The notes under the pieces: model-generated | Told to the model about the DNA's origin: nothing | Seen by the model: only the letters and a program-made list of their open reading frames with translations | The model's database searches: none | Program-made: the position numbers and the translations under genes | Part shown: one piece after another, positions 19,303 to 30,296 of the stretch | How the letters are laid out: each line of letters opens with the position of its first letter | Position numbering within the stretch: the first letter of the stretch is position 1 | Source of the DNA: DASRDR01 sp044867785 | GTDB taxonomy: Bacteria; Methylomirabilota; Methylomirabilia; Rokubacteriales; DASRDR01 | NCBI GenBank assembly: GCA_044867785.1 | Contig: JBIOVM010000116.1 | Location: 78,738-142,737, forward strand | Reading direction: 5' to 3' | DNA: 64,000 nt

Positions 19303-20358
19303 CTAGTCGAAGACGAAGACGCCCTTGCCGGTGGTCTGCGTGTCGAAGAGCCGGTAGGCGTCGGCGGCCTCGGCGAGCTGGAACCGGTGGGTGAGCAGGC
19401 GCTTGAGCGGCACGCGGCGCCGGACGATGAACCGTGCGCACTCCTCCTGGATCAGGGTGCTGAACGTCCACGACGCATGGATCGTCAGCTGGCGCCGCAG
19501 GAGATCCGGGCTCACGTCAAAGGTTACCTGGTTGCCTTCGCCCACCAAGCCGACCCGGCCCCAGGTGCGAGTGACCCGCGCGGCCGCGAGCCGGGCCTCC
19601 GGGTGGCCCGAGCAGTCGAGCGCGGCGTCCACGCCCTCGCCGTCGGTGAGCGCTTTCAGGGCGTCCACCACGTCCCCGGCTCCGGGGTCGACGACGGCGT
19701 CGGCGCCGAACTCCCGCCCGAGCTCCCGTCGCTCGCGGCCGACGTCGATCGCGATCACGCGCGCCCCCATCGCCGCCCCGAGCATCGTCGCCGACAGCCC
19801 CACCGGGCCCTGGCCGAAGACGGCGAGCGTGTCGCGCCCGGACACATCCAACCGGCGGAGCGCCTGGTAGGCGGTGCCGGTGCCGCACGAGACGGCGGCA
19901 CCCTCCTCGAAGGAGAGCTCCTCGGGCAGCGGCACCAGTGTCGAGGCCGGGACCTTCATGTAGGGGGCGTGGCCGCCGTGCCCGGTCATCCCGAAGACGA
20001 CGATGCCGCGCGGGCAGAGCTGCGCCCATCCGCCCCGACAGTGCTTGCAGTGGCCGCAGCCCTTGTAGTGGTGGTTCATGACGCGGGCCCCCGTCGGCGC
20101 ATCGGTCTCGAGCACGCCCGGCCCCCGCTCGGCGACGACGCCGCACGGCTCGTGCCCGCCGATGAACGGCCCCCCCGTGCCACCCAGGCCCAGGCTCTTC
20201 GCCGCGCCCCCGCCGCGCGTGGCGCGGTAGGGATGGAGGTCGCTCCCGCACATCCCCGAGGCCTTCATGGCGAGGATCACCTCGCCCGGGCCGGGCCGCG
20301 GATCGGGGAACTCCCGCAGCTCCAGCTCGCGCTCGCCGAGGAACACGACCCCCTGCAT
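19303..20358 (-). CDS. Zinc-dependent alcohol dehydrogenase (MDR family)
   Basis: 351 aa. The catalytic zinc ligands appear in SGMCGSDLHPY and GGHEPCGVV, the structural zinc Cys set in CGHCKHCRGGWAQLC, and the Rossmann dinucleotide site in VFGQGPVGLSA. It oxidises or reduces an alcohol with NAD(P); the substrate cannot be inferred. It is the first gene of a run with MOSC, cyclase and DUF429. Confidence 0.9.
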   Translation of the reverse strand: MQGVVFLGERELELREFPDPRPGPGEVILAMKASGMCGSDLHPYRATRGGGAAKSLGLGGTGGPFIGGHEPCGVVAERGPGVLETDAPTGARVMNHHYKGCGHCKHCRGGWAQLCPRGIVVFGMTGHGGHAPYMKVPASTLVPLPEELSFEEGAAVSCGTGTAYQALRRLDVSGRDTLAVFGQGPVGLSATMLGAAMGARVIAIDVGRERRELGREFGADAVVDPGAGDVVDALKALTDGEGVDAALDCSGHPEARLAAARVTRTWGRVGLVGEGNQVTFDVSPDLLRRQLTIHASWTFSTLIQEECARFIVRRRVPLKRLLTHRFQLAEAADAYRLFDTQTTGKGVFVFD

Positions 20359-20406
20359 GGTGATCTCCCTTGCCCGCCTCGCCCCAGCGTGTCGGGGCGC
20401 CCGCGC

Positions 20407-20943
20407 TCAGCTTCTCCGGCGCGGCCGAGCCTCGTCCCGGGCCGGAGGGGTGAGCATGCGCGCCTGCACGACGATGCCGACGATGAGGAGGCCGATGAAC
20501 AGCCACGGCCGGATAGCGGACGACACCGGGATCAGCGGCGTGAGTAGCGCGGCCCCGGTGACGGCCGACAGCACGATCAAGACCGGATCCCAGAGCCACA
20601 GGACCAGCGCGGCCAGCAGGATGCCCACCGCGAAGGCGACGCCCCAGAGCCACGCGTCCGCGAGCCCCAACGTCGGTCCGGCGGCGAGCGTCCCCTGAAC
20701 CCCGGCTGCGAACCCGCCCAGCCCGACGGCGAGCCACTGAAAGGCGATCGCCAGGACGGCGCCGACGACGCCGACCACGAGGGCGGCCACCACCACCAGC
20801 CACTCCGGGCCGTCGCCGAAGGCGGCCCGGCCCACGTGGAGGCCCAGGGCGAACCCGGCGGCGCCGACGAAGAGCCAGAAGAGACGCCGCCCGAAGAAGA
20901 GGACGGCGGCTCCGATGACGAGGGTCGCCCACCAACTGGCCAT
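20407..20943 (-). CDS. Multi-pass membrane protein, DUF4203/TMEM198-like
   Basis: 178 aa with about seven hydrophobic segments spread from residue 5 to 165 (WWATLVIGAAVLFF first, PWLFIGLLIVGIVV last) and a short basic tail. The glycine-rich repeated helices resemble DUF4203/TMEM198 proteins; the match is by pattern, not certain. No catalytic motif is seen. It lies 48 nt from each neighbour. Confidence 0.6.
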   Translation of the reverse strand: MASWWATLVIGAAVLFFGRRLFWLFVGAAGFALGLHVGRAAFGDGPEWLVVVAALVVGVVGAVLAIAFQWLAVGLGGFAAGVQGTLAAGPTLGLADAWLWGVAFAVGILLAALVLWLWDPVLIVLSAVTGAALLTPLIPVSSAIRPWLFIGLLIVGIVVQARMLTPPARDEARPRRRS

Positions 20944-20991
20944 CGGCGCGAGCGTACTACGTCGGCCCGGCGTCCGTCATCCCCGAGGGCC

Positions 20992-21933
20992 TCACGGGAC
21001 GATGCGGGTGCCGCCGCGGCCGTCGAGGGCGGCGGGGAGCCCGGCAAGGGACGTGACGATCGCCTCGCGGCCTCCCGCTTCCACGAACTCGATCGCCGCC
21101 TCGATCTTGGGGCCCATCGACGCGGCGGGAAACTCCCCCGCGGCGAGGAGGGCGCGCGCGTCCGCGAGCGAAAGACGCTCGATCCCGATCGAACGGGTGC
21201 GGTGCCCGACCTCCGCGCGGTCCACGTCGGTGACGAAGGTGAGCCGGTCGGCCCCGAGGAGCGTGCCCAGGAGCGCGGCCGTCGCCTCCTCCTGGAGCAG
21301 GACCTCGAGGCCGCGATGACCGAGGGGCGTGCTCGCCACCGGGACGCCCCCGCCGCCCCCCGCGATGACGACGACGCCGGCCTCGACCAGCCGCCGGATC
21401 GCGGGCACCTCGAGGATCTCCCGTGGCCGGGGGGACGGCACGACGCGCCGGCGGGTGGCGCCGCTCCCGGTGAAATTCCAGCCGCGCTCGCGCCCCAGCC
21501 GCCGCGCCTGAGCGATCGAGTAGCGCGGCCCGACCGGTCGGCTCGGCCGGTCGAACGCCGGATCGTCCGGGTCGACGCGAACGCGGGTCACGACCACGGC
21601 GGTCGGCACGTCGACGTTCCGGTTGCGGCACAGATTGCCCAGGGCCTGTTGGATCGCGTACCCCGCGGCTCCCTGGCTCCCGGCCCGCTGGACGTCGAGC
21701 GGGAGCGGCGACACGGTCTCGCGGCCGGGCGCCGCCGGGGCGAGCTCCGGTGGCAGGCCGCTGCCGTGGACCAGGACCGGGCGCAGCCCCGCGGCGAGGA
21801 CGTCGGCGAGTGGCGGCAGAGTGCGGCCGAGCGCACGGAGCCACGCCTCGGCGCCGGCGGCGCCGTTCGCCTCGCGGAGCGCGCGGCCCCCCAGGGCGAC
21901 GACGAGGCGGCGCGGATCCCGCGGCCCGGTCAC
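20992..21933 (-). CDS. Carbamate kinase-like amino acid kinase
   Basis: 313 aa. Amino acid kinase fold: VVALGGRAL at the N-terminus, LVHGSGLPPE, and GGGGGVPV at the centre. The segment FTGSGATRRRVVPSPRP and the FVTDVDRAEV strand follow the carbamate kinase pattern, so the likely reaction is carbamoyl phosphate plus ADP to carbamate plus ATP. No arginine deiminase or ornithine transcarbamylase gene is nearby. The GTG start was chosen by family length; upstream starts in frame are possible. Confidence 0.82.
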   Translation of the reverse strand: MTGPRDPRRLVVALGGRALREANGAAGAEAWLRALGRTLPPLADVLAAGLRPVLVHGSGLPPELAPAAPGRETVSPLPLDVQRAGSQGAAGYAIQQALGNLCRNRNVDVPTAVVVTRVRVDPDDPAFDRPSRPVGPRYSIAQARRLGRERGWNFTGSGATRRRVVPSPRPREILEVPAIRRLVEAGVVVIAGGGGGVPVASTPLGHRGLEVLLQEEATAALLGTLLGADRLTFVTDVDRAEVGHRTRSIGIERLSLADARALLAAGEFPAASMGPKIEAAIEFVEAGGREAIVTSLAGLPAALDGRGGTRIVP

Positions 21934-22122
21934 GCGGCGGCGCGGCCACGCCCGCGCGGCACCGCGCGGGCGGCAGCGAGGAGGGGCGGAGTCACGGTCA
22001 CGGGCGGCATGATCCCGCCCGGTCGGCGCGAGCGTCAATCGGAAATGCGGGACGCGGGAGATCCGCGATGACGGCGGTGCCCCGCGGGTGTAGCCTCCGA
22101 GAGAGCCCGCACACGCGAGCCC

Positions 22123-23802
22123 ATGTCCACTCCGGACGCCCCCGACTCCCTCGACGCTTTCGCTCGCGCCCTGGAGGCGCTGCGCTCGACGCGCGCCCGC
22201 CTCGAGAAGCGGCGGGTGCTGGTCGACTACCTCCGGGCGCTGCCGGACGACGCGCTGCCGCTCGCGGTGACCTATCTCGGGGGCCGTCCGTTCCCGCGGG
22301 GCGACGGACGGACGCTGTCGGTCGGCGGCGCGACCCTGATCGCCGCGCTGCGGTCGGCGCGGCCCGAGCTGACCGACGAGACGATCGCGGCGGCGTGGCG
22401 CCGGCACGCCGACGCGAGCGACACGGCGGCCGAGCTGTGGGCCGGCGCGGGACCGGCCGCCGGGAACCCTCTCCGCCTGGCGGACGTCTCGGCCACCTTC
22501 GAGGCCCTGTCCGCCGCCCGCGGACCCCGGGCCAAGTCGGCGCTCCTCGCGGACGCGTTCCGCCGGATGGACGAGCGGGCCATCCGCGCCTTCGTCAAGG
22601 CGATGCTCGGCGAGGCGCGGGTCGGCGTGCAGGAGCAGACGCTGGAGGACGGGGTCGCCCATGCGACCGGGCAGCCGATCGAGGCCGTGCGCGCCGCCAA
22701 CCGGCATCGCGCGGACCTGGGCGCCGTCGCGCTCGACGCCCGCCACGACCGGCTCGAGCCCGCCCGCTTCACGTACTTCACCCCGGTCGACCCCATGCTC
22801 GCCCAGGCGGCCGCCGACGCCGCGGACGCCGTCCGCCGACTCGGCGCGCCGCTCTGGGCCGAGGACAAGTACGACGGGATCCGCTGCCAGCTCCACAAAG
22901 TGGGCGGGGACGTCCGACTCTTCTCGCGCGATCGGCGCGATGTGACGGCGCAGTTCCCCGACGTGGTGGCCGCGTTCGCCGACATGCCCGGGCGGTATGC
23001 GCTCGACGGCGAGATCCTCGGGATGGCGGACGGGCGGGCGCTGCCCTTTCTGCGCCTCCAGCAGCGGCTGGGCCGCGTCGCCCCGACGGACGAGGTCCTG
23101 GCGGCGCACCCGGCGGCGTTCGTGGCCTTCGACTGCCTGGCGCACGAGGAGACGAGCCTCCTGGACGCGCCGCTCCGGACCCGCCGCACGACGCTGGAGG
23201 CGGTCGGGCTGCCGCCGGGACCAGTGCTGGCGCCGGTCTGGAGCGTGGCGAGCGCGGAGGCGCTCGAGGACCTGTTCCGCGCGGCTCAGGCCCGGGGCAA
23301 CGAGGGCCTGATGGTCAAGGCGCCGGACTCGCCGTACGCGTCAGGCCGCCGCGGGGCGCAGTGGCTCAAGCTGAAGCGTCCGCTCGAGACGCTGGACGTC
23401 GTCGTCGTCGGGGCCGAGTGGGGCCACGGGAAGCGACGGGCCGTGCTCTCGGATCTCACGTTCGCCGTGCGCGACGAGGCGAGCGGCCAGCTGGTGACGA
23501 TCGGCAAGGCGTACAACGGGCTCACCGACGCCGAGATCCGCGCGATGACCGAGCGCCTCGTCGCCCTCACCCTGGAGGACCAGGGCCACTACCGGACGGT
23601 GCGGCCCGAGATCGTCCTCGAGGTCGCCTTCAACCATCTGCAGCGCTCGAGCCGACATACCTCCGGCTATGCGCTCAGATTCCCTCGCATCGTGCGTGTC
23701 CGCCCGGACCGATCGCCCGAGAGCGCGAGCACGCTCGCCGACGTGGAGCGCCTCGCGGCGACCGTGGCCGGAGCCGGGCCGCCCGCGACCGAGCCAGCCT
23801 GA
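22123..23802 (+). CDS. ATP-dependent DNA ligase
   Basis: 559 aa in three domains: an N-terminal DNA-binding domain (about 1-220), a nucleotidyltransferase domain with the active-site Lys249 in EDKYDGIR (about 230-430), and an OB fold (about 440-540) with VLEVAFNHLQRS. The length and the EGLMVKAPDSPY motif resemble archaeal-type LIG1/LigB-like enzymes. Bacterial copies usually act in repair beside the NAD-dependent LigA. It is the only plus-strand gene in this stretch and stops 4 nt from the convergent Nudix gene. Confidence 0.92.
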   Translation: MSTPDAPDSLDAFARALEALRSTRARLEKRRVLVDYLRALPDDALPLAVTYLGGRPFPRGDGRTLSVGGATLIAALRSARPELTDETIAAAWRRHADASDTAAELWAGAGPAAGNPLRLADVSATFEALSAARGPRAKSALLADAFRRMDERAIRAFVKAMLGEARVGVQEQTLEDGVAHATGQPIEAVRAANRHRADLGAVALDARHDRLEPARFTYFTPVDPMLAQAAADAADAVRRLGAPLWAEDKYDGIRCQLHKVGGDVRLFSRDRRDVTAQFPDVVAAFADMPGRYALDGEILGMADGRALPFLRLQQRLGRVAPTDEVLAAHPAAFVAFDCLAHEETSLLDAPLRTRRTTLEAVGLPPGPVLAPVWSVASAEALEDLFRAAQARGNEGLMVKAPDSPYASGRRGAQWLKLKRPLETLDVVVVGAEWGHGKRRAVLSDLTFAVRDEASGQLVTIGKAYNGLTDAEIRAMTERLVALTLEDQGHYRTVRPEIVLEVAFNHLQRSSRHTSGYALRFPRIVRVRPDRSPESASTLADVERLAATVAGAGPPATEPA

Positions 23803-23810
23803 GCGCTCAG
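23799..23810. other. 12-bp palindrome spanning two convergent stop codons
   Basis: The perfect palindrome CTGAGCGCTCAG contains the TGA of the DNA ligase (plus) and the TGA of the Nudix gene (minus). It may serve as a minimal bidirectional end structure; it has no T-run. Confidence 0.35.
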
Positions 23811-24448
23811 CGCCAGGCCCACACCGGCTGCTCGAGGTCGTGGACCCGCGTGGGCCGGCCGTGCACGACCACCTCGCGCAGCTGATAGAGCACGGCGCCG
23901 GTCGGCGCGTGGATGAGGGTCGACAGAATCGGGATCTGGATCACCGGCCGGTCGCTCTCGGGGATCGCGACGAGCCGGGGCACCCCGGGCCGGTCGAGGT
24001 CCTCGAGCGGCACCCGATGGACGCTCGCCACCTCATGCGCGTTCGGGCTCAGCGCGCCGGCCGCCGCGCTCCACATCACGACCGGCGTGATCACGTAGCC
24101 CGAGCGCGTGGCGTAGTCGTCGAGCAGGCCGAGCACGCTCTCCGGCTCGAGCCGCAGCCCGACCTCCTCGTCGAGCTCGCGCAGCGCGGCGCGCTCCGCG
24201 GTCTCGCCCTCGTCGATCCGGCCGCCCGGGAGCGCCCACTGCGTCGCGTGCGCCCGCAGCGACGCCGCGCGCCGGGTCAGGAGGAAGCAGGCGCGGCCGT
24301 CGTCATCGGCGAGGAGCACCGCCGCCACGGCCGCCGGGCGCCGGCCCTCGGCGGCGATCGCCCGCCGCTCGAATCCGGCGAGGTGGGCACGGGCCCGCGC
24401 TCGGAGCGTCTCGTCGAACCGCGCCGGCAGCTCGCCCACGAGGCCCAC
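23807..24448 (-). CDS. Nudix hydrolase, CoA diphosphatase (NudL-like)
   Basis: 213 aa. The Nudix box GGRIDEGETAERAALRELDE is complete. Just before it, LLTRRAASLRAHATQWALPG matches the UPF0035 signature that marks CoA pyrophosphatases (NudL/Nudt7 type). The likely reaction cleaves CoA or acyl-CoA to 3',5'-ADP and phosphopantetheine. It starts 3 nt after the cupin gene's stop, so the two are coupled. Confidence 0.88.
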   Translation of the reverse strand: MGLVGELPARFDETLRARARAHLAGFERRAIAAEGRRPAAVAAVLLADDDGRACFLLTRRAASLRAHATQWALPGGRIDEGETAERAALRELDEEVGLRLEPESVLGLLDDYATRSGYVITPVVMWSAAAGALSPNAHEVASVHRVPLEDLDRPGVPRLVAIPESDRPVIQIPILSTLIHAPTGAVLYQLREVVVHGRPTRVHDLEQPVWAWR

Positions 24449-24451
24449 CGG

Positions 24452-24784
24452 TCAGGCGCGCTCGCCGCCCGCCGGGCCGTAGAAGACGACCCACGTCGCG
24501 AAGTCGTGCGAGAAGTCCTCGAAGCGATGCTCCACGCCCGCCCCCGCGAAGAGCACGTCGCCGGGGCCGAACGGCACGCGCTGGCCGCCGACGAGGAACG
24601 TCCCCCGCCCGCTCGTGACCACGTAGAGCTCGTCCTGGTCGTGGGGGGTCTGGGGGTCGGCCCCCCGAGGCATGTAGTAGCGCAGCGTCATGCTGCCGTG
24701 GTGCATGAGCAGCGACGAGCGGAATCCCGGCGGAATCGGGGCGGCCTTGGCCTCCTCGACGGTGGTGCGAACCGGCTGGCTCAT
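24452..24784 (-). CDS. Cupin domain protein
   Basis: 110 aa forming a single small beta barrel. Cupin motif 1 is seen in PHDQDELYVVTSGRGTFLVG (metal His/Glu ligands) and motif 2 in PGDVLFAGAGVEHRFEDF. The ligand or reaction is unknown. It lies between gamma-glutamyltransferase and the Nudix gene in a same-strand run. The start was chosen at the ATG giving a complete cupin; the frame extends further upstream into the GGT gene. Confidence 0.85.
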   Translation of the reverse strand: MSQPVRTTVEEAKAAPIPPGFRSSLLMHHGSMTLRYYMPRGADPQTPHDQDELYVVTSGRGTFLVGGQRVPFGPGDVLFAGAGVEHRFEDFSHDFATWVVFYGPAGGERA

Positions 24785-24821
24785 GCGCGGCCTCCCTTCG
24801 GAAATGAGCGCGGCCCGGGGC

Positions 24822-26445
24822 TCAGCAGCCGAAGGCCGGCCCGTCGGCGCGCGGGTCCCCGCCCCCGAGCAGGAGCCCATCGGGGGCGACCTGGATCGCC
24901 TGGGCATGGCCCACGGTGTCGCTCCACGGCGGGAGAACGCGCACGGCGTGGCCGCGCCGCCTCAGCTCCGCGCCGACCGCATCACCCAGGCGCGCCTCCA
25001 GCGCCAGCTGGCGCGTCGGAGCGCCCCACGTCCGACCGTAGACCCAGCGCGGCGCCTCCACCGCAGCCTGGACGTCCAGCCCGAGATCCACGACGCTGGT
25101 CGTCAGCGCCACCAGGGTCTGCGGCTGCCCTTCGCCGCCCATCGTCCCCGCCACCAGGACCGGCTTCCCGTCGCGGAGGTACATGAAGGGGGTGAGCGTG
25201 TGGAAGGGGCGCTTGCCGGGCGCCAGGGCGTTCGGGTGGGCGGCGTCGAGCGTGAAGCCGGCGCCGCGGTTCTGGAGCACCACGCCGGTCTCCCCCGCGA
25301 TCACGCCCGAGCCCCACTCGTGGTAGAGGCTCTGGATCAGCGAGACGCAGTTCCCGGCCGCGTCGGCGGTGACGCACGCGATCGTGTCTCCGCGGTCGAT
25401 GCCCGACTCGACGGGGCCCGGCGCGGCGCGGTCCATGCCGATGCGTTGGCCACGCTCGCGGAGATAGGTCGGGTCCAGGATCTGCCGCACGGGCACGGCA
25501 CAATGCTCCGGATCGGCCAGCCAGCGGTCGCGATCGCCGAACGCCAGCTTGGTGGCTTCGACGAGGAGGTGAACGTAGTCGGCCGGCTGGCGCGCGCGGT
25601 CGGGCACGGCGACGCCGTCCAGCAAGCCCAGGACCGCGAGGGCCACCAGTCCCTGGCAGGGCGGCGGGACCGAGGCGGCGAGGCCGCCACGGTACGGCAC
25701 CGTGACCGGATCGGCCCAGCGCGCGCGGTGCACCGCGAGATCCGCCGCGCGGAGCGGGCTGCCCACCGCCTCGCACGCGCGGCCGATCTCCCGGGCGAGG
25801 GCGCCCTCGTAGAAGGCGCGGCCGCCCTCGCGCGCGAGCCGGTCGAGCGTGCGGGCCAGCTGGGGCTGGGCCAGCGAGCGGCCCGCCGGGAGCGCCGTGT
25901 CACCGTCGAGATAGGTGGCGCGGAACGCGCCGAGTGCGGGATCCCGCCCGGTGAGGAGGTCTGTGGCGCCGGCGGTGACGCGCGCCTGACACGGCGAGAC
26001 GGGAATGCCGTCGGCCGCGTGGCGGGTCGCCGCCTCGAGGAGGTCGCCCCAGGCGACCGCCGAGCCGAGCCGCTCCCGGCTGAATCGATGCGCGGTCCAC
26101 AGGCCGTCGACGGCGCCGGGCACGGTGAGCGCGGCGAGCGGGCCCCGGGTCGGGATCTGGGCGAGGCCGTGGCCGCGGTACAGCTCCGGCGTCGCGGCCA
26201 TCGCCGCCGCGCCCGCCGCCTGGAGCGCGGCGAGCCGTCGGGCTCGCCCGTCCCAGATGAGCCAGAAGCTGTCGCCGCCGAGGCCCGTCATGTGGGGATA
26301 GACGACGGCCAGCGTCGCGCCGACGGCGACCGCGGCGTCGACCGCCGTGCCGCCGCGTCGAAGCGTTTCCAGGCCGGCGATGGTCGCGAGGGGATGCGGT
26401 GAGGCGACGATCCCGCGGCGCCCGAGGGCGGCGGGCCAGCGGGTC

Positions 26446-26453
<8 letters not shown>
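24822..26453 (-). CDS. Gamma-glutamyltransferase family protein
   Basis: 543 aa, Ntn-hydrolase fold. GGTAVDAAVAVGATLAVVYPHMTGLGG-type sequence lies near the N-terminus. The autocleavage/nucleophile Thr is in DRGDTIACVTADAAGN (about residue 353), and PFHTLTPFM and GTMGGEGQPQ are typical of the small subunit. No Sec or Tat signal is evident, so it may be cytoplasmic. The substrate may be a gamma-glutamyl compound or a cephalosporin-type amide; family alone does not decide. It overlaps ntrX by 8 nt. Confidence 0.87.
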
Positions 26454-27837
<1,384 letters not shown>

Positions 27838-27853
27838 GGCCCCCTCGCGTCCG

Positions 27854-30277
27854 TCAGGCCAGGCCCGGCGGGCGCGGCGCCATCGCGTCGAGCGCGGAGG
27901 CCGGGACCGCCGGGGCGCTCCCGCGCAGGACCGGGAGGTCGATGACGAACCGGGTGCCCCGCGGACGGTTGTCCTCGACGCGGATCCGCCCGCCGTGGTC
28001 GGACACGATCTGGTGCACGATCGGGAGGCCGAGCCCCATCCCGGTCGTCTTCGTCGAGAAGTACGGGAGGAACACGCGGTCCCGGAGATCGGCGGGGATC
28101 CCGGCCCCGTTGTCGCGGACCTCGACCTGGACCTGCTCCCCGGCCCCCCATCGAGCCGCGATGACGATCTCGGTCGCGCCCGCCTCCACGGCGTTGTCCA
28201 CCAGGTTCAGGACGGCCCGCTTCAGCTGGTCGCCGTCGGCGTCGATGGTCGGCAGCTCGCCGTCGAAGTCCCCACGGATGCGCACCGTCGGGTGCGTCTC
28301 GCCGTAGAGCCCGACGACGCTCTCCAAGAGGCGCGGGAGGTCGGTGGGCTTCGGGGCGAGGCTGGGCATGCGCGCAAAGCGCGAGAACTCGTCGACCAGG
28401 CGCCGGAGGCCCTCGACCTCGCCGATGATCGTCGCGGTGCACTCCTCGAGAAGGCCCCCGTCGTCGGGCAGCCGGGCCGCCAGGCGGCGCCGGAGCCGCT
28501 GGGCGGAGAGCTGGATCGGCGTGAGCGGATTCTTGATCTCGTGGGCGATCCGCTGGGCCACCTCTCGCCAGGCGGCCAGCCGCTGGGCAGCCAGGAGCTC
28601 GGTGAGGTCGTCGAAGACCAGCACGATGCCGAGGTGCTCGCCCTCGGGGCCGCCGAGCGCGGTGAGGCTCGCGAGCAGCGTGAGGTTCTTGCCGTCGAGC
28701 GGGACCTGGAGCTCGCGCTCGACCGTGCCCGCCCGCAGCCGCTCCATCCGCTGCATGAGCGTCACCAAATCCCGGTACGGCGGCCCGCCGAACGCCACCG
28801 CGAAGTGCCGGCCGACCGTCGCGGCCGGCGCCAGGGCGAGCATCCGGCTGGCCGCCCGGTTCACGGTCGTCACGATGCCCGCGGCGTCCGTCGACACCAC
28901 GCCCGTCGCCACGGCCTCGAGCACGGTCTCGGTGTACTGGCGGCGCTCGCTGAGCTCCGCATGCTTGGACTGGAGGTCGCCGTAGGCCAGCTCCAGCTGC
29001 GCCTTCGACGACTTGAGATCCTGCGTCATCTGGTTGAACGACTCCACCAGAATGCCGACCTCGTCGTCGGCCTGGGCGGTGACCCGGTAGTCGAGGTTCC
29101 CCGCGGCCACCTCGCGCGTCCCGTGAGCCAGGAGCTGGATCGGCACGGTGATGCCGCGGGCGAGGTAGAGCCCGAACCAGGTGACCGAGAACACGATCAC
29201 CAAGGTCATCAGGAGGAACAGGAGGATGTAGATGCCCTTGATCGGCTGCCGCAGGAGCTTGAGCTGCTTGTACTCCTGGAAGGCCTGGGCGATGCTGCGC
29301 ACCTGCGCCTCGAGCCGCTGGGGGACGTGGATCGAGACCACCGCGGCGCCGACCACCTTCGGCGGCTCGCCCGGAGCCACCAGGGGCACCATGCCCTGGA
29401 TGAGGTCGCCGGTCGAGATCTCCCGGCGCGTCGAGAGCTCCCGCCCGGCCAGGGCCATTCGGACCTGCTCGGAGTTGACCGCCGTCTCGCGCGAGGGAAT
29501 CAGGACCGGGTCGTTCACGTGGACGATCTCGAGGCCTCCCGCGCCGTACACGGCGACGCCGGCCAGGCCGAACTGCTCGGCCTGCTCCTGGAGGAACTCG
29601 ATCAGCTCCTCGCGGCGGTCCTCGGCCAGCAGGCCCTCGCGCGTCAGCGTGCGAGCGACGTACTGGCCGTGACGGACGGTCTCGTCCTGGACGCGCTCGT
29701 AGAAGGTCTGCGCCACGCGCATCGACTCGTCGAGCGGGCGCTCGACCTGAATCTGGAACCATCCTTCGATCGAGGTGTTGATGAGATTCGACGCGATCAG
29801 GAAGATCAGGATCGCCGGCGCCAGGGCGAGCGACAGGAACGCGGCGACGAGCTTGGTCTTGAAGCGAGAGCCGAGGATCTTGTGGCGCCGCTCGAACCAC
29901 AGCTTCACGAGATTGCGGAACAACAGGATCAGGAGCAGCAGGAAGACGATCAGGTTCAGGTTGAAGAGCGCGATGACGACGACGTTGGACGCGACCGGGA
30001 TGTCCGGCATCCGGATCCCGACCTGGACGGCCGTCGCCGCCACCAGGATGAAGAGCACGCCGGCGATGATGATGAGGTTGCGCTTGCGCTTCTCGCGATC
30101 GTCGGGGGGCCGGACGGGCGGCGCCAGACCGGGCGTCATCGACGGGCCCGGCGCCGGCGGACGCTCGGCCGGAGCGGGCCCCGGCGGGGTGATCGGACCG
30201 TTGACCGGAGGGAGACCTTCGGCCTGGGAGGGCGTCCCCTCGACGGGCGGCGGACGACGGTCGCCGAGCGCGCTCAC
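27854..30277 (-). CDS. ntrY: Membrane sensor histidine kinase, NtrY type
   Basis: 807 aa. A proline-rich cytosolic lead of about 60 residues is followed by three transmembrane helices (about 66-160), a large extracytoplasmic sensor loop, and a further helix near 350. Then come HAMP (about 370-425), PAS, and the HisKA/HATPase core with His579 in RIAHEIKNPLTPIQ and ATP-binding boxes NLVDNAVEAG, DNGAGIP and GMGLGLPIV. It senses an unknown envelope signal, often nitrogen or redox status in NtrYX systems, and phosphorylates NtrX. The unusually long Pro-rich N-terminus is noteworthy. Confidence 0.92.
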   Translation of the reverse strand: MSALGDRRPPPVEGTPSQAEGLPPVNGPITPPGPAPAERPPAPGPSMTPGLAPPVRPPDDREKRKRNLIIIAGVLFILVAATAVQVGIRMPDIPVASNVVVIALFNLNLIVFLLLLILLFRNLVKLWFERRHKILGSRFKTKLVAAFLSLALAPAILIFLIASNLINTSIEGWFQIQVERPLDESMRVAQTFYERVQDETVRHGQYVARTLTREGLLAEDRREELIEFLQEQAEQFGLAGVAVYGAGGLEIVHVNDPVLIPSRETAVNSEQVRMALAGRELSTRREISTGDLIQGMVPLVAPGEPPKVVGAAVVSIHVPQRLEAQVRSIAQAFQEYKQLKLLRQPIKGIYILLFLLMTLVIVFSVTWFGLYLARGITVPIQLLAHGTREVAAGNLDYRVTAQADDEVGILVESFNQMTQDLKSSKAQLELAYGDLQSKHAELSERRQYTETVLEAVATGVVSTDAAGIVTTVNRAASRMLALAPAATVGRHFAVAFGGPPYRDLVTLMQRMERLRAGTVERELQVPLDGKNLTLLASLTALGGPEGEHLGIVLVFDDLTELLAAQRLAAWREVAQRIAHEIKNPLTPIQLSAQRLRRRLAARLPDDGGLLEECTATIIGEVEGLRRLVDEFSRFARMPSLAPKPTDLPRLLESVVGLYGETHPTVRIRGDFDGELPTIDADGDQLKRAVLNLVDNAVEAGATEIVIAARWGAGEQVQVEVRDNGAGIPADLRDRVFLPYFSTKTTGMGLGLPIVHQIVSDHGGRIRVEDNRPRGTRFVIDLPVLRGSAPAVPASALDAMAPRPPGLA

Positions 30278-30296
30278 GAGGCGACCCGGGTTCGGC

